The translations under genes and the position numbers were made by a program. Shown here piece after piece: positions 23,056 through 33,021 of a stretch of DNA of 64,000 bases. The stretch is from contig NW_022985459.1 of the NCBI RefSeq assembly GCF_010093595.1, forward strand, positions 186,001-250,000, given 5' to 3'. The DNA is from Mytilinidion resinicola. Its lineage: Eukaryota; Ascomycota; Dothideomycetes; Mytilinidiales; Mytilinidiaceae. The notes under the pieces are model-generated. The model did not search any database and was not told where the DNA came from. It saw only the letters and a program-made list of their open reading frames with translations. The first letter of the stretch is position 1. The number at the start of each line of letters is the position of its first letter.

Positions 23056-23500
23056 TTACTCCATACGTCTGAGGAAGAGGGATGGTACCTTTTTGCGCAA
23101 TGAGGCTCTTTCCTCTAGCATGTGACTTAGCCATAACGCATACTCGTGCGTCTTCAGCGTGGACTCCTGCTCGGCGAGACTGGCCTTTTGCGCAATGAGA
23201 CCCTTTCCTCTCCCAGGTAACTCAACCATCATGCGCATATCCGCGCGTCCTCAGCCTGGACACTGGCGCTGTTAGTCTTCCTGCTCGGCGAGATGAGCCA
23301 GGAGAAACAGCGGACGCTGGCGTGTGAGCTTGACTGGGTGAAGAGGCGGCTCGACGAGTGAAAGAGACGTCGTCCAGCAGTGAAAGACAGGTTGTCTGGA
23401 AGTGAAAGACGTCTTGTCTAGTAGTGAAGGGCGCGGCGTGCAGCTGTGAAAGGCTGCATCGAAGGTGCTGAGTAGGCTGGTGGTGGTGGGTGCGAAGGAT
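23056..23500 (-). repeat. Dispersed coiled-coil and GTGAAAGAC microrepeat region, copy 1
   Basis: On the minus strand the frame 23056-23238 reads AQKASLAEQESTL and LSHMLEERASLRKK, a likely coiled coil. It is internally duplicated at the DNA level (TTTTGCGCAATGAGRC twice). Next to it (23340-23460) are repeated GTGAAAGA-containing units of 20-25 bp. A related segment in the opposite orientation lies at 61440-61800. No complete gene is evident. Confidence 0.5.
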
Positions 23501-23709
23501 GGAGATGCAGTTCGGAAGAAGCGGGGATGGAGTTGGCGGCGAGAGATAGGTCTGCGACACGACTTGATGTTCCGAACAAAACATTAAGGACACAGGGCGA
23601 TGAACAGAATGTGCCCTCATCAATAGAACTAGTACTGCGCTCGCAGCTAGATAGCGTTTGTTGATTGATAGCAAAAGGTGAAGCAAAAAGTAAAGACTGC
23701 CCCAAGCGG

Positions 23710-23719
23710 GGCTCGAACC
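23710..23719 (-). promoter_or_regulatory. Downstream B-box-like element of the U6 gene
   Basis: GGTTCGAGCC on the minus strand matches the Pol III B-box consensus (GGTTCGANTCC) except near its 3' end. It lies about 25 nt past the T-run of the U6 gene. Yeast U6 genes use an extragenic downstream B box for TFIIIC, so this placement fits, though the spacing is short. The flanks do not fold into a tRNA T-arm. Confidence 0.55.
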
Positions 23720-23743
23720 TTATCCAGCCAAAACAAATCACAA

Positions 23744-23851
23744 AAAAATTTGAAAGCTCACTTTGATAAAGCGTGTCATCCTTAGTGCAGGGGCCATGCT
23801 AATCTTCTCTGTGTTGTTTCAAGTTGACCAAATGCCCGAAGGCGGAGGGTC
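23744..23851 (-). ncRNA. U6 spliceosomal snRNA
   Basis: The minus strand carries the U6 core: ACAGAGA, then AGATTAGCATGG, CCCCTGC and ACTAAGGATGACACGC. The 5' part has the UUCG-capped stem (GCCTTCGGGC) and TTTGGTCAA. The 3' end is a run of seven T (23748-23742). Its role is catalytic pairing with U2 and U4 and with the 5' splice site in the spliceosome. The exact 5' end (about 23851) is inferred from the TATA distance and the stem. About 108 nt agrees with fungal U6 length. The conserved ACAGAGA and AGC triad are intact, so it is probably functional. Confidence 0.93.
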
Positions 23852-23863
23852 TTATTTTGCTGT

Positions 23864-23872
23864 AAATATATA
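23864..23872 (-). promoter_or_regulatory. TATA box of the U6 gene
   Basis: TATATATTT on the minus strand lies about 15-20 nt upstream of the inferred U6 5' end, within the range used by TATA-dependent Pol III genes. If the true spacing is 25-30 nt, the RNA begins a few bases inside the position given. Confidence 0.55.
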
Positions 23873-23880
23873 CCCTTAGA

Positions 23881-24222
23881 CAGCGCCCGTTTGCTCACAA
23901 CGCCCGTTGGCCGGCCACGCCACAAGCAGTACAATCGTCCCATGCGCATCGACTCTTGTATATCACGTCTAGTGGAACTAGAAACTCACGTAGACAAAAA
24001 GAGAATGCCTAATATGTCATGTGACATTTTGTGGCTGGTACTAGGGGGCGCCGCCACACATTAGAGGGACTGCAAACCTTCCAAGGCTGAGCGGGCTCAC
24101 GCTCATCGCCGACTACAGCATCTCCAGAGACACGAAAAAATCCCTGATACTGCGTACATCGCTCACTGGAGGAGTGAAAGAGGTTTATCACGAAATACAC
24201 GTATTCAATAAAAATCGACTTC
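23881..24222. other. Spacer upstream of U6
   Basis: No gene is supported. A minus-strand frame crosses 24009-24389 but is in a different frame from the better candidate at 24223-24414. Confidence 0.3.
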
Positions 24223-24414
24223 CTAGCCCTCCCCCATCCACTCCATGAGAGTAGGCACTGCCTGCTGGCCAGCCTCACCCTCCAAGCCCGTGAGCCCATC
24301 GCCCACATCATCGTCGTCTGCCGTATTATTGGAGGTGAAGAGTCTCTTATCCACGTCCTCGCTGCCCACACCCCCTCTTCGCCACTCATAATGCCGATTT
24401 CTACCTTGTTTCAT
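24223..24414 (-). CDS. Small acidic protein, 63 aa
   Basis: Single-exon frame from ATG 24414-24412 to TAG. The N-terminus is basic (MKQGRNRHYEWRRGG), the middle is acidic (TADDDDVGDG) and the end amphipathic (VPTLMEWMGEG). No domain is recognised, and a following exon cannot be excluded. Composition differs from shadow frames, which supports coding. Confidence 0.4.
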   Translation of the reverse strand: MKQGRNRHYEWRRGGVGSEDVDKRLFTSNNTADDDDVGDGLTGLEGEAGQQAVPTLMEWMGEG

Positions 24415-24429
24415 CGGTTCCCTGCGCTT

Positions 24430-25930
24430 GAGCTATCCGGCAGTGGTGTTGATGTTCCATTCAAGCACCTTTGCTAAGATTGATCATGTGATTGCTGAAA
24501 GGCGGGCTCCCTCTGAGTCCCGAAAAATGCCTTCTTCGCTCTGAAAACGCCACCAAGCAACGATGAGAGTCAAAGGTGGCTTGACCAGGCCACGAGGCGC
24601 GCACAAGGCGCTCCACCTTCCTCACAACAGGCCGCCCCGCAGCGGGCATGAGGGTTCAGTCAACGAGTTGGCTTTGAGATCGATCATGCGGCTGCTGAAG
24701 TCCGGCTTCATGCGCATCTTGAACCGGTGTTTTCCGCCTGACGCCCTCCGCAGTGGTCTTGCTGTTCCAATTACCGGCGACGCAATGAGATCGATCACGT
24801 GGCTGCGCGAAGGACGTTCATCTCGAGCCTGCAAAACGGCCTTCTCTGTCCGACGATGCCATCCAGCCGACATGCTCCGGGCGGAAGGCAGCACAGCGAA
24901 ACGTCATTTCCCGACAAATGCCCTCCCCCAGGTCCTACGTCGGATCGGGTATACCAGCTTCAAGAGGAACAAGCGTAACCAAAGTGGCAAGCTCGTGGTC
25001 GCAAGGAGGCGTATATCGTTGTCAGAGTTTCATACGACCAAACACCTGAATGATTCAGAAACTGACATGCGGCAGAATACCACCCTCCATGACATGTATC
25101 AAGTGGAAGATGCAATCCACCGCCCCTTGTCGGTAATGCAAGTCGATAGGATTGCTGATAGATGGGAGGACCTTCTCTACCAGCATGGTAATACCGTCGA
25201 TGGCCATAACGCTGCAGGTCGTGGCGAAACATTGGGATGCTGCATACCGGAGCACGTACAGCCGAAATTGCAGCGCTTTGGCAATGAGAGGTAGAAGGCG
25301 TTAGGCAAAGGTTGGGATATCGGGATAGAGTTTGCCATCCAGAGCTCGCAGCGTCGATATTGCATCAACGACCTCCTGCCCGAAGGCCTTATCTGGTTCT
25401 GAGATATCGGTGGGTATAAGAGCGTCGGCAACGGTCTTGATGATCCAGTTAACGGCGCTCTCTTATATCGATCATGTGGCTGCTGATGCTCAGCTTGACC
25501 GGAATCTCTAACCGACGTTGTCCTGCTCTTAATACTCCTCGCAGCGGCCCTGATCTTCCAGTCAACGGCAAAACCATCTCGAAGATTCAGTCAACCACGA
25601 GCCGGTCCTGAGGTTCCAGTCGGCGGCGGAGTCGATACTTAGGAATGTAGTCATCTCCCGAGATATCCCACACAATGCATGTGTGATCGTAGGATCCAAG
25701 GACCATGATCTTCGAGTCAAATTGTCGACAGGTGACGCGGTAAGGATGACGATATCGCTGTAGAGGGCTCGTCCACCGTGACGTCTTGAAAAAATCCTCA
25801 TCTGCGTTCACAGGCTCTTCCACCGGCGTCGTCCGCTCGAGGCGCCCGGTAGTAGTCCTTATTTTCCAGCCAACGGTTCTGATATTTCAGTCAACGGCGA
25901 CAAGGTGAGGTCGATCATGTAGCTTCGAAA
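24430..25930 (-). repeat. Degenerate repeats around a WD40 remnant
   Basis: Blocks of the form CAGTGGTCTTGATGTTCCAGTCAACGG, GATCGATCATGTGGCTGCTGAA recur imperfectly near 24432, 24655, 24748, 25428, 25545 and 25860. On the minus strand they read as variants of SHVIDLIA/SRMIDLKA. A second motif (NADEDFFKTSRWTSPL at 25770-25815, LSADEVCLKTSWQTGL at 25930-25980) is also duplicated. A 243-aa frame on the plus strand (24563-25294) runs across these blocks without a recognised motif. Confidence 0.45.
25587..25823 (-). pseudogene. WD40-repeat fragment
   Basis: The minus-strand frame contains RVTCRQFDSKIMVLGSYDHT followed by CIVWDISG, a clear WD40 blade with the GS-D and WD ends. It resembles those of F-box/WD adaptors such as Cdc4/Met30. 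WD40 propellers need about seven blades; only one is seen, then RLRRRLEPQDRLVVD and a stop. There is no ATG (the frame opens with GTG and continues upstream). It is most likely a relic of a larger gene. Confidence 0.55.
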
Positions 25931-26100
25931 GGCCCGTCTGCCATGACGTCTTCAAGCAAACCTCATCTGCGCTCAAGACACAATCCAGTACTCCCGGTGT
26001 CAAACACTGGCATAGCACATCTGGAGTCCGGCAGCGAAGGAGCTTCCTCCCACAAAACCACCTGGAGTGCACCAGCCCGTTGGCTCCGACGGTGTCTGGC

Positions 26101-26800
26101 GCTCGGGTCTGCTGTTGAGCACCTTGTGGCATGGCGTTGCGTATTCTTAACCGACACCATAGGCCTGTCTGCTGTTGAGTACTTTGTGGCGTGACGTTGC
26201 ACATTCTTGGTTGACGCAGTAGCCCGCGCCGAGACCAGCGACATTCTCGCTGTAGCGTCGATTGTATGATAGTTCCTCCATCTGATCTTCCATCTCCTTG
26301 ATAGCATAGTTAAGTTCGGTTAGGGAGAGGCCTTGGATGTAACCTGCAGTCTTCTTGTGGCTGCACGAAGGCGGAGAGCCTGTAGTCGAGGCCCGGTGCT
26401 GAGCACGAGCGTTCTGTTCCGCAGCTTGACGCAAGAGCGCGTTTGAAGATGCCTTGGCAGAATGAGTCCGGTTTGGCCCAATGTGACGCGGGTAGCTTGG
26501 GTCCACCCTTTGAGCCGGTCGAACCGCTGTTCATATCGTCTCCGTCTTCTAACAGCTACTGAAGTGCTGCCTGCAGTTGAGCACCTTGTGGCATGACGAT
26601 GTACATGTCCGGCGGGCGCGGCACTTCTGTCTACTGTTGAGCACCTTGCGGCATCGCGCTGCGCGCTCTCGGTTGACGCAAAAGCCCGGTCTCCAGTTAA
26701 GCACCTTCTGGCCTGGTGTTGTACGAGTTCGGCGCGCGAGGCGCTTGTCTGCTGTTGAGCACCTTGCGGCATGACGCTGTCCATGCCCGAAAGGACATGC
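26101..26800 (-). repeat. 60-bp minisatellite, six copies in two blocks
   Basis: The unit CTGCTGTTGAGCACCTTGYGGCATGACG occurs at about 26105 and 26165, then at 26569, 26629, 26689 and 26748. The period is 60 bp (20 codons). Minus-strand frames are open across the blocks (for example CHKVLNSRQ or MPQGAQQQT per unit). The two blocks flank the coiled-coil paralogue at 26147-26530. The codon-multiple period suggests former or present coding use. Confidence 0.65.
26147..26530 (-). pseudogene. Coiled-coil gene copy (paralogue of 57887-58500)
   Basis: The frame reads KASSNALLRQAAEQNARAQH, later LNYAIKEMEDQMEELSYNRR. Its counterpart at 58.1-58.3 kb reads EASSNALLRQAADQNARARH and then IDCAIEEMEHQAEELSAYNQ. 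The DNA is also alike (for example GCGCGTTTGAAGATGCCT in both). The heptad-like EMEDQMEEL suggests a coiled coil. Neither copy has an intact start-to-stop structure, so both look decayed. Function is unknown. Confidence 0.5.
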
Positions 26801-27094
26801 TGGTCCAGGGTCGAAAGACATCGAGAGGAACTCCGCCAGAAGCGAAAGAACCCCCTAGAACAACACTTCACGCCCAGATCAACACTTCACTCTTGGACTC
26901 GAAGTGAAGAGCTAAAGAGAGTGAATGTCGGCCGATTGACCGCTCCACTTCATCTCTCGAAAGACTAGAGCCCGCGGTCTGCCCACGCCCACGCCCACGC
27001 CACGAACGAGAGCCGCAGTCATCCGCCAGTGAACTCTCAATATACCTCGTCTGCTCGACGGTGTCCGTATCGCGACGTTGTTGCTCGCCTTCTG

Positions 27095-27222
27095 GGTTTG
27101 TGGTGTCGAAGAACTCGGCCGAGGGGTTTGGAGTGGCGGTGCGGCGGCACTGATACTACATACGTTGAAGGTTTTGGCGGCTATGGAGAGCTAGTGGGGG
27201 TATCTATCGCCGGTTTCTAGGA
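27095..27222 (-). repeat. Dispersed coding repeat, copy 2
   Basis: Same orientation as 22899-23035. It keeps GTTTGTGGTGTCGAAGAACT and GGTATCTATCG but has lost the open frame through a stop and insertions. Confidence 0.55.
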
Positions 27223-28221
27223 AACTTAATCAGGCGTCTACGGTTGCATCGGAAGGTCGTTGAACCTAGGGCGGTCGAGCGACAGGAAGAGTGGCAGAGG
27301 CCGGGCGCCATCCGTTCTACGCCCGACGTCGATGCGGTGACCCCATGGGTAGAGACCGGAGACGGCGCTTCATGAGCAGGGACCGGAGACGGTACTCTCT
27401 GGGCAGAGACCGAGTCGGCGCGTGTGCGAGAACAATCGCACAGGAGCTCTCCAAGCCGTCACGGCAACGCCTTCTCCACCAGCAGCGCTAAATCCAGCGG
27501 TAGCTTCTGACATCACAACATGCCCCATCAGCATGAAGCAAAGCGGCGCTCGAGACGTAGGACTGGGCGTTATCTGAGCTGCGTGAAGATGGTCTAGGCG
27601 TAGTACCCAGTGTGCTAGTCGTTAAGGATCAGTTCCAGTGACTCCATGGTCTCGACGTCGCGCACCGACTGCATGGTGTTGCTGAAGATGAAGCGCTGTA
27701 GTAGTACCGTCGACGATTCCGCTGCACATTATGAAGATGATCTGGACGTGGCAGTTGATGTTGGACTTAGTGGCCGGTCGAGATTGCTGGGTTGTGGCAG
27801 GTGCGACACTCGGTCACGTCGTCGGTTCGGTCCAGGCGGGCAACGACGCCATAATCTTAGTAGCGTCATGAAGGTAGTCGGCGAGCTCGAGCGGAGTTCA
27901 ACAAGTGAAATGAAGGTGAAGAAGTGAAGGGCGAGGCGGAAGGTGTTGAAGGGTCGTCTCCAATACGCCGGCGAATTGGAACTTTTGGAGGGGTCGCAGC
28001 TAATCATGAGTTTGCCGCATCACTTCAGCTTGAGGGGTGCCCGAGGGCTACGATAGGGACAGAATTCCTTTGAGAATAGACTGATTGTGACATCAATGCG
28101 CGATCAACACTCTTCACTACGCCTTCAGGTGCAAATTAAAGTGACGACAGAACAGCGGGAGATTGAATTCGACACTGCGACAAGGCTCTCCCATCCGCCA
28201 GGAGCAGCCCGGTCCCTCCAT
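27223..28221. other. Spacer with no confident gene
   Basis: Frames at 27646-27927 (+) and 27729-28007 (-) overlap without motifs. A palindromic GTGCCCGAGGGCTAC lies at 28037-28051 (see findings). Confidence 0.3.
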
Positions 28222-28412
28222 GATTACCATCGCAAAAGGCCAGACGCAGCACCCATAATTACCATCGCAAAAGACCGGAGGCAGCGCCCATGATTACCAT
28301 CGCAGAAGACCAGAGGCTGCACTCGTGATTACCATCGCAAAAGATCAGACCGACACTGTGATTACCATTGCAAAAGACCAGACGCCGCACCAATGATTAC
28401 CATCGCAAAAGA
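28222..28412. repeat. 35-bp tandem repeat, six copies
   Basis: GATTACCATCGCAAAAGACC and near variants start at 28222, 28257, 28292, 28327, 28360 and 28395. A seventh, isolated copy lies at 29055, followed as here by a GGGAGAAGCGAACAAAG block. The period is not a multiple of three, so it is probably noncoding. Confidence 0.85.
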
Positions 28413-29200
28413 CCGCCAGGGCATGGGAGAAGCGAACAAAGTCGAACCTGCAATACCGTTAGTACCGAACCAACAACAAGCAGACATGTCGCGGTAGAAG
28501 AAAGAAGCGTGATTGAGAACGTGAGATGTATGAGCTTGGTCACCCGCATCGAAGTGCCCTTTTCCATCGATGGTGAAAGCTCACTTTGTTGGGGCCCCGT
28601 GCCATTTCTGGGCTGAACGTCTTTTGTCTTTAACGATGTTGGGTCCCTTCCAAGCGTCACAGCTACGCGCGGGTCCGATGGCTCTGTCCGGATGACACGC
28701 CGTCGAGCCATCCACATCCGCTGCCTACCTAGCCTTCATTGTTATCCGGCACTCAAGTCTGTGCGAGGCTATCAGGAAGCCAACCACTCTCGACGAGGCG
28801 GTGCCGGGTTGTGGGAGATGCCGGAAAAGAGAAGGTGATGCAAGAGGAGAGGAAGGTGTGCTGGTTGAAATGAAAGAGGAGTAGCCACCTACCACTTGGC
28901 TAGGGTCAAGATGCGGGCGTCTCCGTCTTCAGTGACCTATTTCCTTCAGTTAGTGACGCTGTAGTGAGGTGGTGCTGTCGTTTGAGCTGACGTACCTGAA
29001 GAATTGTCCATTGCCAGGCCATCTCGTCCGCCAGCAGCAGCCAGCTCCACCCGTGATTACCATCACAAAAGGCCACCGGACCTGGGAGAAGCGAACAAAG
29101 CCCAATCCACAGCTACGGCCAGTATCTCGGTCCTTCTCGACCTGTGCATTTCAGTTAGTGATGCTGTAGTGAAAGTGTTTCGGACGTTGTGATGACATAC
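28413..29200. other. Spacer including a duplicated flank of the 35-bp repeat
   Basis: The sequence after the array (GGGAGAAGCGAACAAAG at about 28425) recurs at about 29088 beside the single repeat copy, so a larger segment was duplicated. No gene is supported. Confidence 0.35.
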
Positions 29201-29498
29201 TTAAAAAATTGGCTTGTCGCCACCGCGAACCCCAAATCTCGATCGCGTTCCTGGTGTCACCGCAGACATGCCGAAGGAGTCGACGCTGCAGCAGCATCGG
29301 CCGGGGCGAGGCTGACTTGTCCGTTCCACCTCTAGTCTTGACCCGGATGGTCTTGCCTTCGTCGAAGAGGATATGGGTGTAGATTCGCTCGCGGACGGGC
29401 TTCGGCAGCTTCATGAATTCGAATGGGAGGGTCTGATGGCTGGCGCGGCCTAGCGGAGGTGAACCAGAGGCACTCGTGCGACAGGAAGTTGTTTCGCC
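29201..29498 (-). CDS. Exon of an F-box-like (2EXR-type) protein
   Basis: The exon is bounded by a TGCTAACCTGTCACAACAAG acceptor region (exon from 29498) and a GTATGTCATC donor at 29200. It reads LPFEFMKLPKPVRERIYTHI, the start pattern of fungal F-box-like/2EXR proteins (FxFLxLPxEIRxxIY). Then follow basic segments and LLRHVCGDTRNAIEIWGSRW. The upstream exon ends at a GTATGTCTGCG donor near 29550, and in the matching frame it contains TGA at 29571-29569. The downstream exon begins after CACTAACTGAAATGCACAG near 29143. Either a partial gene or a copy in decay. Confidence 0.5.
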
Positions 29499-29749
29499 CT
29501 TGTTGTGACAGGTTAGCATGAATCAATAAGCACAGACAACGCAGACATACCTGATCCCACACGACACATCACGGGGCAGAGGCACCGCAGGCTTCATGAT
29601 GCCATTTGACGTCGTGCGAAAGGCTCCCGGAGCAGAATCGTCGGTCCTGGTGCTGGAGGAGCACCAACATTGCTGGGAAGCAGCTGGGGAGGGCTGCCAC
29701 GACCACGCGAAGGGGAGCGTCGGGGTGGTGAGACTGCCAGCGTTGGTAT

Positions 29750-30110
29750 TCGGTGCGTAGGTCGAAGGTGCGCGGGTGTTGCAAGAAGGCCAGCAGGACC
29801 ACACATACGGCGGCAAAACTACTGGCCGCCACCCATTCGGTGCGTAGGTTGAATGTGCGCGAATTTTGTAGATATGGCGGCAAAACTGGACATAGCGGAG
29901 CAGCTGCACCAGGGGCATTCGGTGCGTAGGTCGAAGGTGCGCGGATGTTGCAGGAAGGCCAGCAGGACCACACATACGGCGGCAAAACTACTGGCCGCCC
30001 ACCCATTCGGTGAGTAGGTCGAAGGTGCGCGAATGTTGGAGGCAGGCCGGCAGGACCGCACCTACGGCGGCAAAACTACTGGCCGCCGCGCCGTGACGGG
30101 GCAGCTGCAC
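29750..30110 (-). repeat. ~87-bp tandem repeat, four copies
   Basis: Units begin GGTGCGTAGGTCGAAGGTGC at about 29751, 29840, 29922 and 30010 and are 82-88 bp long (29 codons for the 87-bp form). On the minus strand each reads a variant of SFAAVCVVLLAFLQHPRTFD in one of the frames, so the unit was probably coding. Frame changes between units show decay. Confidence 0.75.
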
Positions 30111-30573
30111 TGACGCAGTGAGGAGTTCCTGTCCAAAGCTGTCAGACCTAGTGAAAGGAAAGGACCTCACCAACCCGTGGTGTTGATCGCTGTTGCGAAC
30201 GACCGCCAGTAGGACTGTGTCTTGGAGGTGAGAAGGATGATGAAGGAAGAGTGAACTTACTTGAACTCCCATCGGACAACATTGTTCCACTGATTTAGCT
30301 TCAGTGGAAGGCGGTCTGGAGCCTGTCGACTGTTAGCATAATGAAGAAGTGAAGCTGAACGACCTCGTTATCGCGCGATGTCGATAGTTGTCGTCGACAG
30401 CGACTAGCAGCTCCGGGTCGTGGAGGTGAGAAGCATTGTCAACAATGAACGAAGAGGAAGTGAACGTACCGCCCGCAGCTACCAACCCACACCAGAAAAA
30501 ACACACCATAACCAACGGCAATGAGGCAGTTGATGGCCCGAAGGTCCCGCGCGCCCCGGTGGTGTCGTGTCAT
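29988..30573 (-). CDS. Three-exon gene ending in the 87-bp repeat motif
   Basis: The ATG is at 30573-30571. Exons are 30470-30573, 30261-30315 and 29988-30128, with GTACGT and GTAAGT donors and GACAG/CCAG acceptors. An ATGCTAACAGTCGACAG branch/acceptor region precedes exon 2. The 99-aa product has a hydrophobic segment at residues 15-32 (NCLIAVGYGVFFLVWVGS), possibly a signal anchor. It ends with SFAAVGAVLPACLQHSRTFD, the first unit of the repeat. Exon 2 keeps frame only with the second of two AGs (30315), which is a weak point. Function is unknown. Confidence 0.4.
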
Positions 30574-30619
30574 GGTGAGGAAGAGGAGTCGGTTGGGGCA
30601 GACAAGAGAAGTTTATAAG

Positions 30620-31527
30620 GCCCCGCCAACACTAGCGCCTTGGCGTCGCACCTGACTGCTGCCTGTCAGCCAACGCTGCTGTAGGTAACTAGGCTTGAGC
30701 AGTGCTGCTGGCGGGTACAGTGGGCGGCACGTGATGGCGGAAGAGTGGACAAAAGCCCCCTGAGGCGGTGCGATCTGAGCTCGCGGACATAGGAGGAGGA
30801 ACGATGCTTCTCAGATTATGCTACCAACATCAGAGAAGTATTGCTACTGGTGGCTGACCAGAGGCGGTCGGCGGTGCTACAGTTGCTATCACGTAGACGC
30901 TTTAAAGTCGACCAACTCAAGCGCTGTCAATGAAGTCACGCGGATCATGGCTAGTTTGAGAGCAGGTCGGGGTGTATGATCTGCTGTCCATTATGCTATT
31001 CTATCCAGAGTGATCCTCCCCTCAGACAGCTCCAATCCATCCACACGCCTGCACCCCATCGTGCAACTTCATGGTTCTCCTGGGCGGGAAATCCTGCATT
31101 AGTCTCGAAGTCAGCATCTGCGCGGAACATCAAACTCGGCTCGAAAGAAGGTGATGATGTATCGCTGGTCAGACGTTCAATTTAAATCAGTGATCCCCGG
31201 GTTCTGACACCTTTGCCAAGATGATCGCAAAATCTGGTTTGCTGCTGTTCAGGAAACCCCAAACCAGAAACGCAGATAGAGGTCAACGCCAAGGCGCAGA
31301 GCAGAGAGATTCCCAGTTATCTAGCATTTATCTGTTCTAGCCCGAAAGCCGTCATCCCGGTAGCGGAGGGGAGTGCAGGTGCAGTGATGAAGGAAAAAAT
31401 GGTGCTTACGTTTGGGAGCAGGTCTGCGCAACTACGCCGAGGAATCAGCCGCGAGGGAATGGAATCTGATCTTCATTAGCATTATGCGCAAATTGAAACC
31501 TTCAGTTCCGCTGATAAGAAACGGAAA
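30620..31527. other. Spacer with no confident gene
   Basis: Short frames only (for example 30976-31185, +), without motifs. Confidence 0.3.
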
Positions 31528-31824
31528 TCATAGAAGAGGATGTATGAGCTGGGCGTCCATGGCCACTTTCTCCCAATCCTCCACGGATGCTACCAGGAGT
31601 TGGAGTAAATGCCCAGGCGTCACGATCTTTGCGCGGGCAGAGGGCTCTTCCTTCTTTCGAAGTGGTGGAGAGGACCGGTACCACCAGGGTGGTGGCCCTC
31701 TGCCTCGCACGCAAGACGGTATTTCAATCTTGGCATCGCCATCGAGAGCTCGACTATGGGGAAGTCGAGTCGGGTAGATGGAACTCCGAAATGGAGCGAT
31801 GCCGAAAATGGATTTCGCAACCAT
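31528..31824 (-). CDS. Possible 98-aa protein, unknown
   Basis: ATG 31824-31822 to TAA/TGA near 31528. The C-terminal part (TPGHLLQLLVASVEDWEKVA) looks like a real helix. The N-terminal half is rich in Pro/Arg. No motif is recognised, and an intron inside is possible. Confidence 0.25.
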   Translation of the reverse strand: MVAKSIFGIAPFRSSIYPTRLPHSRALDGDAKIEIPSCVRGRGPPPWWYRSSPPLRKKEEPSARAKIVTPGHLLQLLVASVEDWEKVAMDAQLIHPLL

Positions 31825-33021
31825 GTAGGATTTGGGAAGACTTACGAGCTCGTGAGGGCGTTCCCCAGGCGCAGAGCCATCGACATTCTCATCAGAGCGA
31901 GAGCGGCACCCTCAAGGCTCTTGCAGAGTCGTCCTCTCATTCCATCGCGATTTTGACAGCTTGCTATTCGTTGCTGTGGCTTTGAGATTCCCCTCATGAC
32001 CGGCGTTTACATCAGGAAGACCATCAAGCGTAGAAATAATCGTGATTGGCGGGCGTTGAGCGACCGCGCTTGGCCCGATGGGGAAATTTTCAACGTCGTT
32101 CCTTCGAGCATTTGGGCGACAACCCCCTCCAACATCACGACAAGAGCCAGCAGAGCCGAGGAAAAGTCAGAGGAGATTGGGGACAAGGGTTTGATGCCCC
32201 TCTGAAGGCGTAATGATATTGACATCGACATAGTGTGGCTAGTGGTGACGGTGGTGTGGTGGGACGGGACTTTTTCTGGAAGTTGAAAAGAGTCGAAAGA
32301 ACGACAGGCTTCGTTGCGCGGGCCTCTGAACATATGTCAGCCACAGAAAAAATCGTAGAACGATGTCCGATGGGAGTGGTACGGTGTTCGGGCGGGCTTA
32401 CATTGATTGACGGCGTCTCATCAACGTCGGATGTTGTGTTGTTCTTCCGAGAAGACGAGCGATGTCGAATGTGTCAAGGATATCCACGCCATGAGGAGTC
32501 TGACGAAATTTCTGCCTATCGTGGTGATGATGCCGCCTTGCGCCCGTGTCGCTGCGACCAAGGTCGTCCTCCTGCCTTGTTCTCTTTGTCAACCAGGTCA
32601 TCTCTGGTGGTATTGTCCTGGCCATCGCTTGCCATTACCATGGGTCACATCAACTGTACAATCGTATGTCCGAACTCAGATCATGTTGTGATGATGGTGT
32701 TGTGCGACAGGTAGAGGATCGGAAGGTAGGAAGGAGGTAGCGAAGATTGGGTCGGTTGTTTTCGGAGGTCTAGCGTAACGGTGGTGTTAGTATACCAGGA
32801 ACCGAAGAAACTAAGGCATTGAACTTACTGGAATGCAACCCCATACTTCATCTGTCGACGTGAACAGCCCATTTGGTCATGTCAAGTTGGGCCGTCACGA
32901 TGCAAGGAGTGCCCGAGGGCTACGAGGGGAAAGGAAGTTTCATTTCAAACTACTCTGAACCCGCCTCCTCTTACCCCAAAGGCGAACCAGCAAAAACTCG
33001 TCGCAAACCCAGCGAACTCCT
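31825..33021. other. Spacer with no confident gene
   Basis: Overlapping short frames on both strands. A palindromic GTGCCCGAGGGCTAC lies at 32909-32923. Confidence 0.3.

Noticed and set aside
23700..23730. Possible tRNA end next to U6
   Set aside because: GGTTCGAGCC is present but the bases before it do not pair with those after it, and no acceptor or anticodon arm can be folded. It is better explained as a downstream B box.
24563..25294. 243-aa plus-strand frame
   Set aside because: It crosses degenerate repeats that read better as WD40-linked sequence on the minus strand. No motif is seen.
28222..28412. CRISPR-like array
   Set aside because: The 35-bp period leaves no unique spacers of constant length, the units are degenerate and the setting is a eukaryotic genome. 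It is a plain tandem repeat.
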